The translations under genes and the position numbers were made by a program. A stretch of DNA of 64,000 bases from CAZGOM01 sp964527265 (GTDB lineage: Bacteria > Planctomycetota > Phycisphaerae > Phycisphaerales > Phycisphaeraceae): contig CAZGOM010000003.1 of NCBI GenBank assembly GCA_964527265.1, positions 1 to 64,000 of the forward strand. The letters run 5' to 3'. Positions 19,606 through 28,971 of this stretch are shown in pieces; the stretch's first letter is position 1; each line of letters starts with the position of its first letter. Under the pieces are notes generated by a model. That model saw only the letters and a program-made list of their open reading frames with translations, did not search any database and was not told the DNA's origin.

Positions 19606-20597
19606 CAGTGCCCTTCTCCCTCAATGCTGCCAACCTCGATCTTGAGGTCTTCACGCTTTTCAATGCGGTCGATGCGGCCGTCGAGCACGCGGACCACACG
19701 GTCGCAGATGTCGAGCATCTTGTGATCGTGGGTGGCGCTGATGACGGTGACGCCCATTTCAGTACAAAGATCCTTGAGCATCGAGATGATCTCGGCGCCG
19801 GTGCGCAGGTCAAGGTTTGCGGTGGGTTCGTCGGCGAGGACGATGGTGGGTCCATTGGCCAGGGCGCGGGCGACGGCAACGCGCTGCTGCTGGCCACCGG
19901 ACATCTTGCCGGGGCGGTGGCTCCAACGATCGCCGAGGCCAACCTTTTTAAGCAGTTCGTAGGCCTTGTCGCGGGCATCATCGGGGTCGACATTGGCGAA
20001 AATCATGGGGAGCGTGACATTTTCCATGGCCGTCAACGTCGGAAGGAGGTTGAAGGACTGGAAGATGTAGCCGATCTTGCGGCAACGCATCCAGGCGAGT
20101 TCGTAGCTGTCGAGGGCGGCAACGTCGACTTCGTCGATGAAGACCATGCCGCTGGAAGGCTTATCAAGTCCGCCGATCATGTTGAAGAGCGTGGATTTAC
20201 CGGAACCGGAAGGACCCATGACAGCCATGTATTCGCCGCGGTAGATGTCGAGATTCACGCCACGGAGGGCATGGACGAGATTTTCGCCCATGGTGTAAAC
20301 CTTCTTCACATCAAGGGCACGAACGACGATGTCGCGGGTGAGGTTTGCATTACGCGCTTTGTTTGCAGCGCGCTGAGCAGCTTCATCCCCTTCGGGGATG
20401 GAACCGCCCGCAGTGACTTCGGGAACCAGGTCCGGGGTGGCCATGGGCGCCTGGATGGGCGCGATGGCTGCCGGGTCGGCCACGGGAGGGGCGGTGGGGT
20501 TGGGCTGGGCCATATTGGGATCCGCAGGGTTGTGCGGGCCACGGTCCGGTAGCGGGCCATTGCCGGGGATCGAGATGTCGCTAGAGTCCTGGGTCAT
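19605..20597 (-). CDS. ABC transporter ATP-binding protein (MacB/LolD type), first copy
   Basis: 330 residues. After a Pro/Ala-rich N-terminal extension of about 85 residues, the nucleotide-binding domain has Walker A GPSGSGKST, the Q-loop, the signature SGGQQQRVAVARAL, Walker B VLADEPTANLD and the H-loop ATHDH. The pattern and the neighbouring FtsX permeases place it in the MacB/LolD/FtsE group that powers mechanotransmission or export. It overlaps the permease gene upstream by 4 bases (ATGA) and the giant permease gene downstream. The long disordered extension is unusual for this family. Confidence 0.93.
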   Translation of the reverse strand: MTQDSSDISIPGNGPLPDRGPHNPADPNMAQPNPTAPPVADPAAIAPIQAPMATPDLVPEVTAGGSIPEGDEAAQRAANKARNANLTRDIVVRALDVKKVYTMGENLVHALRGVNLDIYRGEYMAVMGPSGSGKSTLFNMIGGLDKPSSGMVFIDEVDVAALDSYELAWMRCRKIGYIFQSFNLLPTLTAMENVTLPMIFANVDPDDARDKAYELLKKVGLGDRWSHRPGKMSGGQQQRVAVARALANGPTIVLADEPTANLDLRTGAEIISMLKDLCTEMGVTVISATHDHKMLDICDRVVRVLDGRIDRIEKREDLKIEVGSIEGEGH

Positions 20598-21913
20598 TCG
20601 TCCACCCTCAGCGCGTCAACGGGCCGCATGCGCGATGCGGAGTAGGCGGGGTAAACCGCGCCGCCCACAGACAGGAACATGCCACCGGCCAGCGAGAGGA
20701 GGATGACCACCATGCACTGGGATGCGCCGGGAAACTCGGAGATGCCAAATCCCTTGAACTGAGCCAGCGCGGCACCAAGGGCGACCAGGATGCCCAAAAC
20801 AATGCCCATCAGGGCGCCGATGATGCCCAGGAAGGCTGATTCAAGAAGGAAGAGCTTGACGACGAGGTTGTCCTGCGCGCCCAGACACTTCATTGTGCCG
20901 ATCTCGCGGAAGCGTTCGGTGACGCTCATGAGCATGGCGTTGGCAATACCGACTGCGCATGTCAAAAGAGCCATGACGATGAGCCATATCTCCATGCGGG
21001 CAGCGTTTTCAGTCACCACCAAGCTGACGCCTGCTGAGCGCATAAGAGATTGGAGATTCACGAGTTGACGTTTTTGCAGTTCGTCGGCGATGGCCTTTTC
21101 CGCAGTTGAGACATCCTGGGAGTTACCAGACGTAGATTTGGCTTTGGCTAAGGCCACCACAGCTTCCAGCTGCTTCATTTCCACCGGGGTCAACCGGGAA
21201 GGATTGGGGAGGCTGTTGATAAGAGCCTGATAACGCTCGCTAAGGCGAGCGTTTAAAATCGGCTCAAGTTCCGCCTGCTGCGTGGTGGAGCCGGAACGGA
21301 TCCAAGCCCCGATGGCGATGGTCTGCGTGATATCGACCTTGGTTTGAAGGGTTTTGTCGTAGGCCTGCTTGGCCTTGTCGGCAAACAACTGCGCAGTGGC
21401 GATCTCAGACTTCAATATCCCGGGGGTCTTGGCGACTTCATCAGCGCTCTTTTGAGCCTTAGAAGCCATTTCCTTGGCAGTACTGATCTGTCCTGCGATG
21501 CCCGCGTCGGCGGCTTGCGCGGCGGTGACATCGTCGAAAGCCATGGTCCGGGCCAGGGCTAGCTTAGATGGGGTATCCAGGCCTTGAATCACCGGAAGCT
21601 TCACGAGCAACTGGGCTGAATTACGCACATCGTTCGGAAGTGCGGGGTTCATGACCTGGTATTTTGGAAGCGCGTTGACGAGGTTTTTCTGGAGATAGCT
21701 GGTGAGGCCTGTATAGGTCAAGAACGCGATGGCCAGCACGATGGAGAGCATCGTGACGACCGAGCGCATAAGGCGGACTTTGAGGCCGCCCTTGGCCATG
21801 GAGAAAAGCGTGCTAAAGGGGAGCGGCGCCCAGCCCTGCTTAAGCTGGCCCAGGAGTGCGTCACCGTAAACCTGGGTGGAAAGTTCGAATTTGTGGGGAG
21901 CGTTCTGGCTCAT
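20594..21913 (-). CDS. FtsX-like ABC transporter permease (MacB-type)
   Basis: 439 residues with the MacB/FtsX topology: one helix near residue 50-70, a roughly 240-residue extracytoplasmic domain rich in Ala/Gln/Lys helices (coiled coil), then three C-terminal helices. The cytoplasmic motif TERFREIGTMKCLGAQ between helices 2 and 3 is the classical FtsX coupling segment. Nine bases separate its start from the stop of the upstream ATPase, and its end overlaps the next ATPase, so two ATPases and two permeases alternate in one operon. Confidence 0.92.
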   Translation of the reverse strand: MSQNAPHKFELSTQVYGDALLGQLKQGWAPLPFSTLFSMAKGGLKVRLMRSVVTMLSIVLAIAFLTYTGLTSYLQKNLVNALPKYQVMNPALPNDVRNSAQLLVKLPVIQGLDTPSKLALARTMAFDDVTAAQAADAGIAGQISTAKEMASKAQKSADEVAKTPGILKSEIATAQLFADKAKQAYDKTLQTKVDITQTIAIGAWIRSGSTTQQAELEPILNARLSERYQALINSLPNPSRLTPVEMKQLEAVVALAKAKSTSGNSQDVSTAEKAIADELQKRQLVNLQSLMRSAGVSLVVTENAARMEIWLIVMALLTCAVGIANAMLMSVTERFREIGTMKCLGAQDNLVVKLFLLESAFLGIIGALMGIVLGILVALGAALAQFKGFGISEFPGASQCMVVILLSLAGGMFLSVGGAVYPAYSASRMRPVDALRVDE

Positions 21914-21922
21914 GAAGTCAAA

Positions 21923-22789
21923 TCACTCCTTCTCGAACGTCGGCACGATTGCGCCGGCCTGAATGCTGCCAATTTGGATGTTCATTTCAGACCTGAGCCG
22001 AATTTGCGCGATGCGGCCGTCGCTGATGGTGACCACACGGTCGGAAACGGAAAGCATTTTGTGATCATGGGTGGCGGAAATGATGGTTACGCCACGGTCG
22101 CGGCTCAGCTTGCTGAGCATGTCGATGATGTCAGAACCGGTCTTGCTGTCGAGGTTACCGGTGGGCTCATCAGCAAGGATGATGGCCGGGTCGTTGGCGA
22201 AGCTGCGAGCAATGGCGACGCGTTGCTGTTGGCCGCCGGAGAGCTGTTCAGGACGATTATGGAGACGGCCCTGAAGCCCCACGGCCAAGAGAAGTTCCTC
22301 GGCCTTTTTGGCTGCTTTATCCATGGGCATGCCGCCAAGCCACATGGGCATGGCGACGTTTTCCATGGCTGTGAAGACTGGGATGAGGTTGTAGGACTGG
22401 AAGATGTAACCGACACATTTGTTGCGAAGGCGGGCCTGCAGTTCGCGGGAGAGGGTTTTCATCTGGACACCCTGGACCCAGACTTGGCCTTCGGTGGGCA
22501 TATCCAGCCCGCCGACCATGTTGAAGAGCGTGCTTTTGCCTGAGCCGGAGGGGCCAACGATGGAGAGGTATTCACCCGCGTAAATATCGAGGTCGATGCC
22601 GTTTAAGGCGCGCACAACGTGACCGCCTGCGCGATATTCACGGGTGACGCCTTTGACGGACACGATGACCCGCTTGCCCTGAGCGTAGTCCCGGTGCGAC
22701 TCGGGGGGCACAAAGGGGACGTAATTGTCGCCTTTTTTCTGATTTTCAACCTTGGATTCAGTTACCACCAGGGGACTCCGAGCTGCCAT
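21923..22789 (-). CDS. ABC transporter ATP-binding protein (MacB/LolD type), second copy
   Basis: 288 residues from the ATG at 22789. Walker A GPSGSGKST, signature SGGQQQRVAIARSF, Walker B ILADEPTGNLD and ATHDH are intact. The frame is open to 22879, but a good promoter (22860-22888) lies across that extension, so the transcript probably starts near 22853 and the upstream start is unusable. The protein closely resembles the ATPase at 19605 in its C-terminus (both end with a signature about dimension of risk: R-I-x-x-x-R-x-x-x-I-x-I-G-S-I), which points to an ancient duplication. First gene of the long minus-strand train. Confidence 0.92.
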   Translation of the reverse strand: MAARSPLVVTESKVENQKKGDNYVPFVPPESHRDYAQGKRVIVSVKGVTREYRAGGHVVRALNGIDLDIYAGEYLSIVGPSGSGKSTLFNMVGGLDMPTEGQVWVQGVQMKTLSRELQARLRNKCVGYIFQSYNLIPVFTAMENVAMPMWLGGMPMDKAAKKAEELLLAVGLQGRLHNRPEQLSGGQQQRVAIARSFANDPAIILADEPTGNLDSKTGSDIIDMLSKLSRDRGVTIISATHDHKMLSVSDRVVTISDGRIAQIRLRSEMNIQIGSIQAGAIVPTFEKE

Positions 22790-22859
22790 GAGAATGCATT
22801 GACGCAACTTGGACGCAACAAACGCGGCGCGGTTCACGGGCCGTTGACAGAAGCCGTGC

Positions 22860-22888
22860 AATATACAGAGATTTAGCAATCATGCCAA
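22860..22888 (-). promoter_or_regulatory. Sigma70-like promoter of the ABC/transporter operon
   Basis: On the minus strand, -35 TTGGCA (22888-22883), a 17-base spacer and -10 TATATT (22865-22860). Predicted transcription start near 22853, giving a leader of about 60 bases before the ATG at 22789. It reads into the 14 kb gene train. The rest of the 394 bp gap up to 23184 shows no gene. Confidence 0.6.
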
Positions 22889-23183
22889 AAGGCTGGACTG
22901 GAAGGTGAATGAGGATGGGTACGTGCATAAATGACATAACAATGTGACGCACGTCAGGAGTGTTGGTTCCCGAGACTCTATTCAAATAATGGAGATGACC
23001 CTTTAAATATTTGCCGCCGCGGGAACGGACGAGAACTTGAGTGCTCGACAGATACCGGGGGCTGACCTTAATAGATACGCTTGAAACGAGTTGAAAAGTA
23101 GAAGGGATCTCAGCCTTGTCAATGGGCGGCAAAAACCCTACCCTTCCCGGACTGACATTTCGCACCTCACGGAGCACGCCTTC

Positions 23184-25085
23184 ATGTCCCGATACAACGC
23201 GATTCACCGCTCCTTGTTTCTGGTTGCATCCTCTGCGCTGATTGCCACGCATGCAATGGCGCAAACGCCCAAGCCCGGCGCGCCAAAGCCCTCGCCGATC
23301 CCGACGATCCCCAGCGCGCCACAGGCACCGAAGTTTGACCTGCCCACACCGGCAACACCGCCTCCCGGCCAGGCGGAAACAGCAAGCATGGCGCGAGAAA
23401 TGCTGGTGATGTCGCAGGAGCCGGTGCAACTCTTCGATTTTGACGAGATCCGAAACACTCCGCTGGACGCCAAGACCCTCAAGACAGAAGAGAAAGACGG
23501 AGTGATCGTTGAGCATCTTCAATTCACCTCACGCACCGTCAACGGCAAGCCAGAGGTGATGCAAGGCCTGATGGCTTATCCCAAAGGCGCCAAGAAACTG
23601 CCCGCTGTATTCTGGAGCCAGAGCGGCATGGCGCCAGCAGGTGAGTATTTCCCCATCCTGTTTGCGAAGAAGGGTTATGTATGCCTGAACATCACCCTCG
23701 ACCACAAACTGCGAAACTCCTGGGCTGCCTTTGACACATTCATGCCCAATGATGCAAATCTGACGCTGCTTGCCCGCGACCAGATGCGCGGGATCACGTT
23801 GCTGACGCAGCGCCCCGAAGTGGATCCCAACGTCATCGGCGTGGGCGGCGCTTCATACGGCGGCTTTTTCGCCAATGTACTGGCGGCCAATGATCCACGC
23901 GTCAAAGCCGGCTTCTCCTATTTCGCGGGAGCGAACCATTCACTGGGCACCAACCTGCCGCAATTCACGGCATTGAAAACGCGGGAAGACATAGAAATCT
24001 GGAACTCAACCATCGACCCAGCCGCGAAGCTCTCAAAGCTGAAGATTCCCTTCCTGTGGGCGGTGGCGTTTGACGACCACTGGTTCCACTTCCCGGCGGC
24101 GACGCGGGCATATGCGGATTCTCCGGCGGGGGCGGAAAAACGGCTGATCGTGGCGGGAAACTGGAAGCATGGGTTTTCCGAGCCGATCGATAACCAGCTC
24201 AACAACTTCCTGGATACTGCACTGACCAAGACCGCGCCCCCCTACCTTGATCCGGGTACGCTCACGGTGAAAGCCAATGCCGAAGGCCGGCTGGCGGTTT
24301 CGTTCACCGTGGCAGGATCCCGGCCCATTAAACGGGCCGAGATTCTGGTGAGCCCGGGCAAAGCGATCAACTGGATCGGCTGGTCGTTGCGTGCGAGCAC
24401 AAATGTGCCAGCCGCCGTGTCGGGAGCCAATGTCACCGCAACAGTGCCGATTCCCTCGTTTGGCACGCAGTATGTGCTGGTGGGACAGGTATACGACGAC
24501 CAGGGCAACATGACTTCCACGGCACCGGTGATATTCACCTTTCCCCTGCCGGACCGTTCCAAGAAAGCACCGGACCCGACTTGGACATTCAATACCTTCG
24601 CGATTGATGATTTCAGCGCCCAATCCGTCGAGTTTTTCACGCGGCTGGGGTACACGGTGCCGGGTGTGAGCGATGCTGCTGTCAAGGCAGGGGAGACCCC
24701 CAGCCTGCGATTTGATAAGGGCGGCGCACATGTGATGCCGCCGCTCTATAACGTCCCGGGCGCGTCACACACCCTTTCTCTTTGGCTCAAGTCCGAAAAA
24801 CCGCAGATGGTGGAGGTGGTGATGCGTCCATTGCCGCCGCAAAACTGGCAGTCAGAAGGCGTGCGGAGCCAGATTCTGGACCGCGAACTGGTGAAGAAGT
24901 ACAACCCCAAGCCTGCTGAAATCGTGTTCAAGGCCGAGACGACGGCAGACTTCAAGGAATTCGTCTTTAAGGTGCCGGGGGACAACTGGCCTGTTGAGGG
25001 CTATGAACTGGTCCTGAGAACACCGGAGAAGACGGGCGAAAAGTATTGGCTGGACAAAGTGAAGTTCCAACCAGTGTGGGAGTGA
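23184..25085 (+). CDS. Secreted alpha/beta hydrolase (acetyl-xylan-esterase/dienelactone-hydrolase-like)
   Basis: 633 residues from the ATG at 23184, preceded by GGAG at about 9 bases. A signal peptide ends AHAMA-QTP. The middle has an alpha/beta-hydrolase domain: oxyanion region FWSQSGMAPAG, nucleophile elbow GGASYGG, acid region near VAFDDHWFHF and a late His in WKHGF. This layout resembles acetyl-xylan esterases and related secreted hydrolases. The C-terminal 250 residues form beta-rich segments, possibly a carbohydrate-binding or Ig-like module. The frame is open upstream to 23091, but the extension has no signal. It ends 1 base before a convergent gene. Substrate not known. Confidence 0.82.
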   Translation: MSRYNAIHRSLFLVASSALIATHAMAQTPKPGAPKPSPIPTIPSAPQAPKFDLPTPATPPPGQAETASMAREMLVMSQEPVQLFDFDEIRNTPLDAKTLKTEEKDGVIVEHLQFTSRTVNGKPEVMQGLMAYPKGAKKLPAVFWSQSGMAPAGEYFPILFAKKGYVCLNITLDHKLRNSWAAFDTFMPNDANLTLLARDQMRGITLLTQRPEVDPNVIGVGGASYGGFFANVLAANDPRVKAGFSYFAGANHSLGTNLPQFTALKTREDIEIWNSTIDPAAKLSKLKIPFLWAVAFDDHWFHFPAATRAYADSPAGAEKRLIVAGNWKHGFSEPIDNQLNNFLDTALTKTAPPYLDPGTLTVKANAEGRLAVSFTVAGSRPIKRAEILVSPGKAINWIGWSLRASTNVPAAVSGANVTATVPIPSFGTQYVLVGQVYDDQGNMTSTAPVIFTFPLPDRSKKAPDPTWTFNTFAIDDFSAQSVEFFTRLGYTVPGVSDAAVKAGETPSLRFDKGGAHVMPPLYNVPGASHTLSLWLKSEKPQMVEVVMRPLPPQNWQSEGVRSQILDRELVKKYNPKPAEIVFKAETTADFKEFVFKVPGDNWPVEGYELVLRTPEKTGEKYWLDKVKFQPVWE

Positions 25086-25086
25086 G

Positions 25087-26331
25087 TCAGGGTTGTGAAT
25101 CAGACGGAGGCTCTGGCCGTTTTCGCAGGTAGAGCCACCCCCCGACCGCGACGGCCCAGGCAGCGAGGCCCAGGAGGGCCAGAGTGCCGACAACACCCGA
25201 CATGCCGAGGGATTGAAGGATGTGGGTGGTGAGACCGCCAGCGCCTTTGCCTGCGCGGTAGCCCAGGCCGTCAATCCATTCTTTGGCGCGGTAACGCGCA
25301 TCAAACGGAAGCGGGATGTAGAGGACTTCCTTGGCGGCTTTAAAGAGGGAATAGTCGACGGTTTTAAAGAACATATAAGCTGCGGCAATGGACATGAATC
25401 CGGGGTTGGCAAGGCTGAAAAGAAACAGGGCCAGATTGGTGAGGGGGATGGCGATGTGTATCAAGCCGACAGGCATAAGACGCATAAGAATCGGTACGGC
25501 AAATAGTTGAAGCAATGCGGCCGCGGCATTAAGCCAACCAAAAAAAGACATGGAAGCCTGGTTTTGGGCTTTGGTGTCGGGGTAAGTCAAGTCCAGCCCA
25601 TGCTGGAGTGAGACTTCAAGCATGGCTGCGTACCACTGGGTGGCTCCAACGACGATGAGCAGGACGATCAGGATCGGATGGGTGAGGAATTCTGAAATTC
25701 CCAAGGGGATTTTTTTTCGTCCGTTGTCCTGGATCGGGTCTGCCGGCTGAGGCACACCACTCATTTTGAAAGCCAGATCGAAAAAGAAAACAGTCGGAAT
25801 TAGAGCGGCGACAGCCAGGAGCGGGAGTTGCCAGGTGGTGAATGCGGCCGTCAATGTGCCTGAAATCTGACCGACGAAGAAGGCGCCAAGCGAGGCGACC
25901 GCACATATCGGGCCATAAAGCTTAGCGGCTTCGTCGCGAGTGAGACGGCTGTTGAGAAACGACCAGAGTTGCTCCAGAAGCAAAACGATGTAGACCTCAC
26001 GCACAAGGTAAAACGGGGCGGAAAGCCGCTTGAAACCCATCCCCACGCCAAGAACGCAAAACGAAATGGCCGCGCCCGCGGCGAGGCAGGAAACGAGCAT
26101 GGTCCAGCGGGGCCCAAGGCGGGTGAGGACTGCGTTGTAGCCCCAGAGGGTGAGGGCGACGGCCAGGGGCCCCAAGGCCAGCACCCAGGGGATGTTCTGG
26201 CGTCCAAAAGTTTCCTTGAATAAGGTGTTTGAGGGGGTGCGGACACATTCATACCCCCCCACCACGAAGATGGCTCCCAGCGCCATAAACGCCGCCCCAT
26301 ACCAGGATGAACTGCGAACATTGGCAAACAC
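25087..26331 (-). CDS. Nucleotide translocase-like (NPT/Tlc family) carrier
   Basis: 414 residues from a GTG at 26331 with AGGTGG about 8 bases upstream; a TTG at 26373 would add 14 residues but has no ribosome site. About 11-12 hydrophobic helices. The segment FKTVDYSLFKAAKEVLYIPL plus the following ARYRAKEWIDGLGYRAGKG is characteristic of ATP/ADP-exchange-like carriers related to the Npt/Tlc family within the major facilitator superfamily. Free-living bacteria also carry such homologues with unknown substrates, so actual nucleotide exchange is not shown. Convergent with the hydrolase gene, divergent from the chemoreceptor. Confidence 0.8.
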   Translation of the reverse strand: MFANVRSSSWYGAAFMALGAIFVVGGYECVRTPSNTLFKETFGRQNIPWVLALGPLAVALTLWGYNAVLTRLGPRWTMLVSCLAAGAAISFCVLGVGMGFKRLSAPFYLVREVYIVLLLEQLWSFLNSRLTRDEAAKLYGPICAVASLGAFFVGQISGTLTAAFTTWQLPLLAVAALIPTVFFFDLAFKMSGVPQPADPIQDNGRKKIPLGISEFLTHPILIVLLIVVGATQWYAAMLEVSLQHGLDLTYPDTKAQNQASMSFFGWLNAAAALLQLFAVPILMRLMPVGLIHIAIPLTNLALFLFSLANPGFMSIAAAYMFFKTVDYSLFKAAKEVLYIPLPFDARYRAKEWIDGLGYRAGKGAGGLTTHILQSLGMSGVVGTLALLGLAAWAVAVGGWLYLRKRPEPPSDSQP

Positions 26332-26400
26332 GGGTGGACCACCTTGGGCCGGTTTACAGGGACGGACTAACAACTCAAACGCCGACAGTGTATTCTGGTA

Positions 26401-26430
26401 CGGGTGGCAGCGCCCCTTAGCGGGGGCGTC
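26401..26430. repeat. Degenerate palindromic repeat, possible fourth copy
   Basis: CGGGTGGCA followed by arms CGCCCC (26411-26416) and GGGGCG (26423-26428). The leading CGGGTGGCA equals the reverse complement of most of the GTGSCACCCG edge of the copies at 5529, 8113 and 9684, here in the opposite orientation. The far flank is not conserved, so membership is uncertain. It lies between two divergent genes. Confidence 0.4.
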
Positions 26431-26473
26431 ATTTTCACTCGAATCCCAACTCTATCACTTCGGGCAACAACGC

Positions 26474-28891
26474 ATGTTCAGGAAGCTCAGCGGTTTGCTT
26501 ACCCTCCAGCGTAAGATCGTGGCCCTCGGCCTGATTGCGGCGCTTGTTCCGTCGGTGGTGCTGCTGGTGGTTGTGGGGCTGGGCCTGCGCACCACTTACA
26601 CCAACATGGAGAAGGACCTGGCCAAGATGGCCAGGGCGGACGCGACCAAGGCGGCGTACAACGTGTGGCTGATGGTGAAAAACCAGGATGAGAACAGCCG
26701 CGCACAGGTGCAGATGCAGTTAAACGTGGCCAATTCGCTGCAAGCGAAGCTCGGCGAATGGTCTCTGGGTGAGCCGGTGACGTGGACTGCGACGAATCAA
26801 TCCACATTGGCGACGATACAGGTGTCGGTGCCGAAGATGCTTCTGGGAGGAAAGTGGCTGGGACAGGTCAAAGATGCCACGAAACCCGTTGCGCTGGTGG
26901 ATGAAGTGAAAGAGGTGGTGGGTGCGTACTGCACCATTTTCATTCGTATGAATGAACAGGGGGACATGCTGCGCGTGGCCACCAACGTTCCGGGGCTGGA
27001 AGGGCGTGCCATCGGCACATACATCCCGGCGGTGAACGCGGACGGCAAAGTGAATCCTGTAATCGCCAAGTTGAAGACGGGCGAGACGTTTATCGGTCGC
27101 GCGAAGGTGGTAAATGACTGGCACATGTCAGGGTATGAACCGCTCAAGGATGAGAAGGGGTATGTTTTCGGCGCGCTGTTTGTGGGGACGCCGTTCACGC
27201 AGATGGAATCTTTGCGGGAGAGCGTGCAGAGCACGGAAGTGGAATCGACGCCGCGCGTGTATGTGATGGGCACGGAGGGGGAGAGCAAGGGGAAATTATG
27301 GATCACGCCGCGCAATCAATCCGGCATCAACTCCTTGTGGGATGTTCGCGACACGGGTGGCAAGTATGTCATTCAGGAAATCATCGGACAGGTCCCCAAC
27401 TTCACCCCGGGCAAGCCTGAGATCCGCGAGTTTGTCCTTCAGCCGGATACGCAGATTCCACGCGGATCGAGGTTTCAAGGATTGGTCGAACGGTTTGTGC
27501 AGTGGATTTTCGGGGATACCGGCGGGCAGACGCAGGATGACGGACGGCATATCGCCGCCGTGATTTACTACCCGCAATGGGATTGGGTTATTTTTGCGCA
27601 GGCCAAAGCGGTCGACTACATCAAGATCACTGACGTGGTCTCCATCGAGTTTCATCAAACCTACCGCATCGTGCTGGCATGGTGCATTTTTCTGTTTCTG
27701 CTGACATTCCTGGCCTCCATGTTCATCGGTAGGCGAATCAGCCGCCCCATCGAGCAGGCGACGCTTATCGCCAATCAGATTGCTTCCGGCAGGATCGGCA
27801 ATGCCGTGCGCGAGTGCAAACAGATCGGCCTGACGGGCAAGGAACTAGGCAATATCCAAGTGCGTGACGCCAGTGAAGCGGCGCAATTGCTCATTGGATG
27901 GGACCTGGGACAGGACGCATCCACCGGTGATGAGGCGATCCGGCTGCGTGAAACGACCGGCCTGATGGCCTATGAACTGCACAACCTGATTTCGCGTGTG
28001 CTGGGGTCGGTGGAACAGCTTGCCCTCACATCCCAGAAACTGGCGCTGACCACCAGCCACCAGCGTGAAACGTCCGCCATGCTCTCAAGTTCGATCAAGG
28101 AGGTTAACTCCGCGGTCAAGCAGATTCAGTCCACCAGCCAGGGCGTGCTGGAGACCATTGGAGAACTCAATACGGTTTCATCGCAGGCGACAGGGTTGGC
28201 GAATGCCGGCCACGCGAGCCTGACGGGCATGGAATCCACCATGCGCGATGTGGATAAAGCGACGCTGAACGTGTCGTCGCGTCTTGCCGTGATCAGCCAG
28301 AAGACTGATGACATCAACCTGGTGGTGACCACCATTGGGAAAGTGGCGGAGCAGACCAACCTCCTGTCGGTGAACGCGGCGATCGAAGCAGAAAAAGCCG
28401 GGGAATACGGCATGGGGTTCCTCGTGGTTGCGCGTGAAATCAGGCGCATGGCCGACCAGACTGCATCGGCGACGGGAGAGATCGAACAAATTGTGCGGCA
28501 GGTGCAGTCGGCTGTGTCGGCAGGCGTGATGGAAATGGACCGTTTCACGGCACAGGTGAATCGCGGCGTGGGCGACATCCGCAAACTCTCAGGCCAACTG
28601 GCGCAGATTCTGGATGGCGTGCGCCAGATCACGCAACAGTTTGAAACCCTGACACAGGCCATTGAAAGCCAGAAGCGGGACGTCAACCGGATTGTCGAAT
28701 CCATGGCGCAGCTTTCGCACACAAGCACGGCATCGGATGAATCGACTGAAGCACTGACGACCGCGTCTGCACGACTTTCGGATGCGACCAACCGTCTGCA
28801 AGCGGAAACCAGCCGGTTTGAAGTGGACCCGAAATTGGCTGGAGAATCCATGGACCTTCACAACAAGGCGGAAACCCCACAGCAGAGTTGA
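26474..28891 (+). CDS. Methyl-accepting chemotaxis protein with periplasmic Cache domain
   Basis: 805 residues from the ATG at 26474. Helix 1 at about 15-45; a large periplasmic sensor of about 350 residues of the Cache type (it contains YCTIFIRMNEQGDMLRVATN and FGALFVGTPF, typical of Cache3/Cache2 fusion sensors); helix 2 at about 399-420; HAMP; then a signalling coiled coil with the hairpin tip EQTNLLSVNAAIEAEKAGE near 625-650, where CheA/CheW bind. No receptor pentapeptide tether at the C-terminus. The frame is open to 26150, but that part overlaps the divergent carrier gene and lacks protein character. No che genes lie nearby, so it is an orphan receptor. Confidence 0.9.
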   Translation: MFRKLSGLLTLQRKIVALGLIAALVPSVVLLVVVGLGLRTTYTNMEKDLAKMARADATKAAYNVWLMVKNQDENSRAQVQMQLNVANSLQAKLGEWSLGEPVTWTATNQSTLATIQVSVPKMLLGGKWLGQVKDATKPVALVDEVKEVVGAYCTIFIRMNEQGDMLRVATNVPGLEGRAIGTYIPAVNADGKVNPVIAKLKTGETFIGRAKVVNDWHMSGYEPLKDEKGYVFGALFVGTPFTQMESLRESVQSTEVESTPRVYVMGTEGESKGKLWITPRNQSGINSLWDVRDTGGKYVIQEIIGQVPNFTPGKPEIREFVLQPDTQIPRGSRFQGLVERFVQWIFGDTGGQTQDDGRHIAAVIYYPQWDWVIFAQAKAVDYIKITDVVSIEFHQTYRIVLAWCIFLFLLTFLASMFIGRRISRPIEQATLIANQIASGRIGNAVRECKQIGLTGKELGNIQVRDASEAAQLLIGWDLGQDASTGDEAIRLRETTGLMAYELHNLISRVLGSVEQLALTSQKLALTTSHQRETSAMLSSSIKEVNSAVKQIQSTSQGVLETIGELNTVSSQATGLANAGHASLTGMESTMRDVDKATLNVSSRLAVISQKTDDINLVVTTIGKVAEQTNLLSVNAAIEAEKAGEYGMGFLVVAREIRRMADQTASATGEIEQIVRQVQSAVSAGVMEMDRFTAQVNRGVGDIRKLSGQLAQILDGVRQITQQFETLTQAIESQKRDVNRIVESMAQLSHTSTASDESTEALTTASARLSDATNRLQAETSRFEVDPKLAGESMDLHNKAETPQQS

Positions 28892-28928
28892 CAAGCGCCC
28901 ATCGATATTAAACAATATATCCGGATAT
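28888..28928 (+). promoter_or_regulatory. Candidate metF promoter and palindromic operator
   Basis: A perfect -35 TTGACA (28888-28893) overlaps the stop codon of the chemoreceptor; 17 bases on is a mediocre -10 AACAAT (28911-28916). Directly after it is a perfect 12 bp palindrome, ATATCCGGATAT (28917-28928), well placed for a repressor 43 bases before the metF ATG. The regulator is unknown. Confidence 0.35.
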
Positions 28929-28971
28929 ACGGATGTAACGATTTACCAAGACACAAGCAGGCTGAGTCAAC

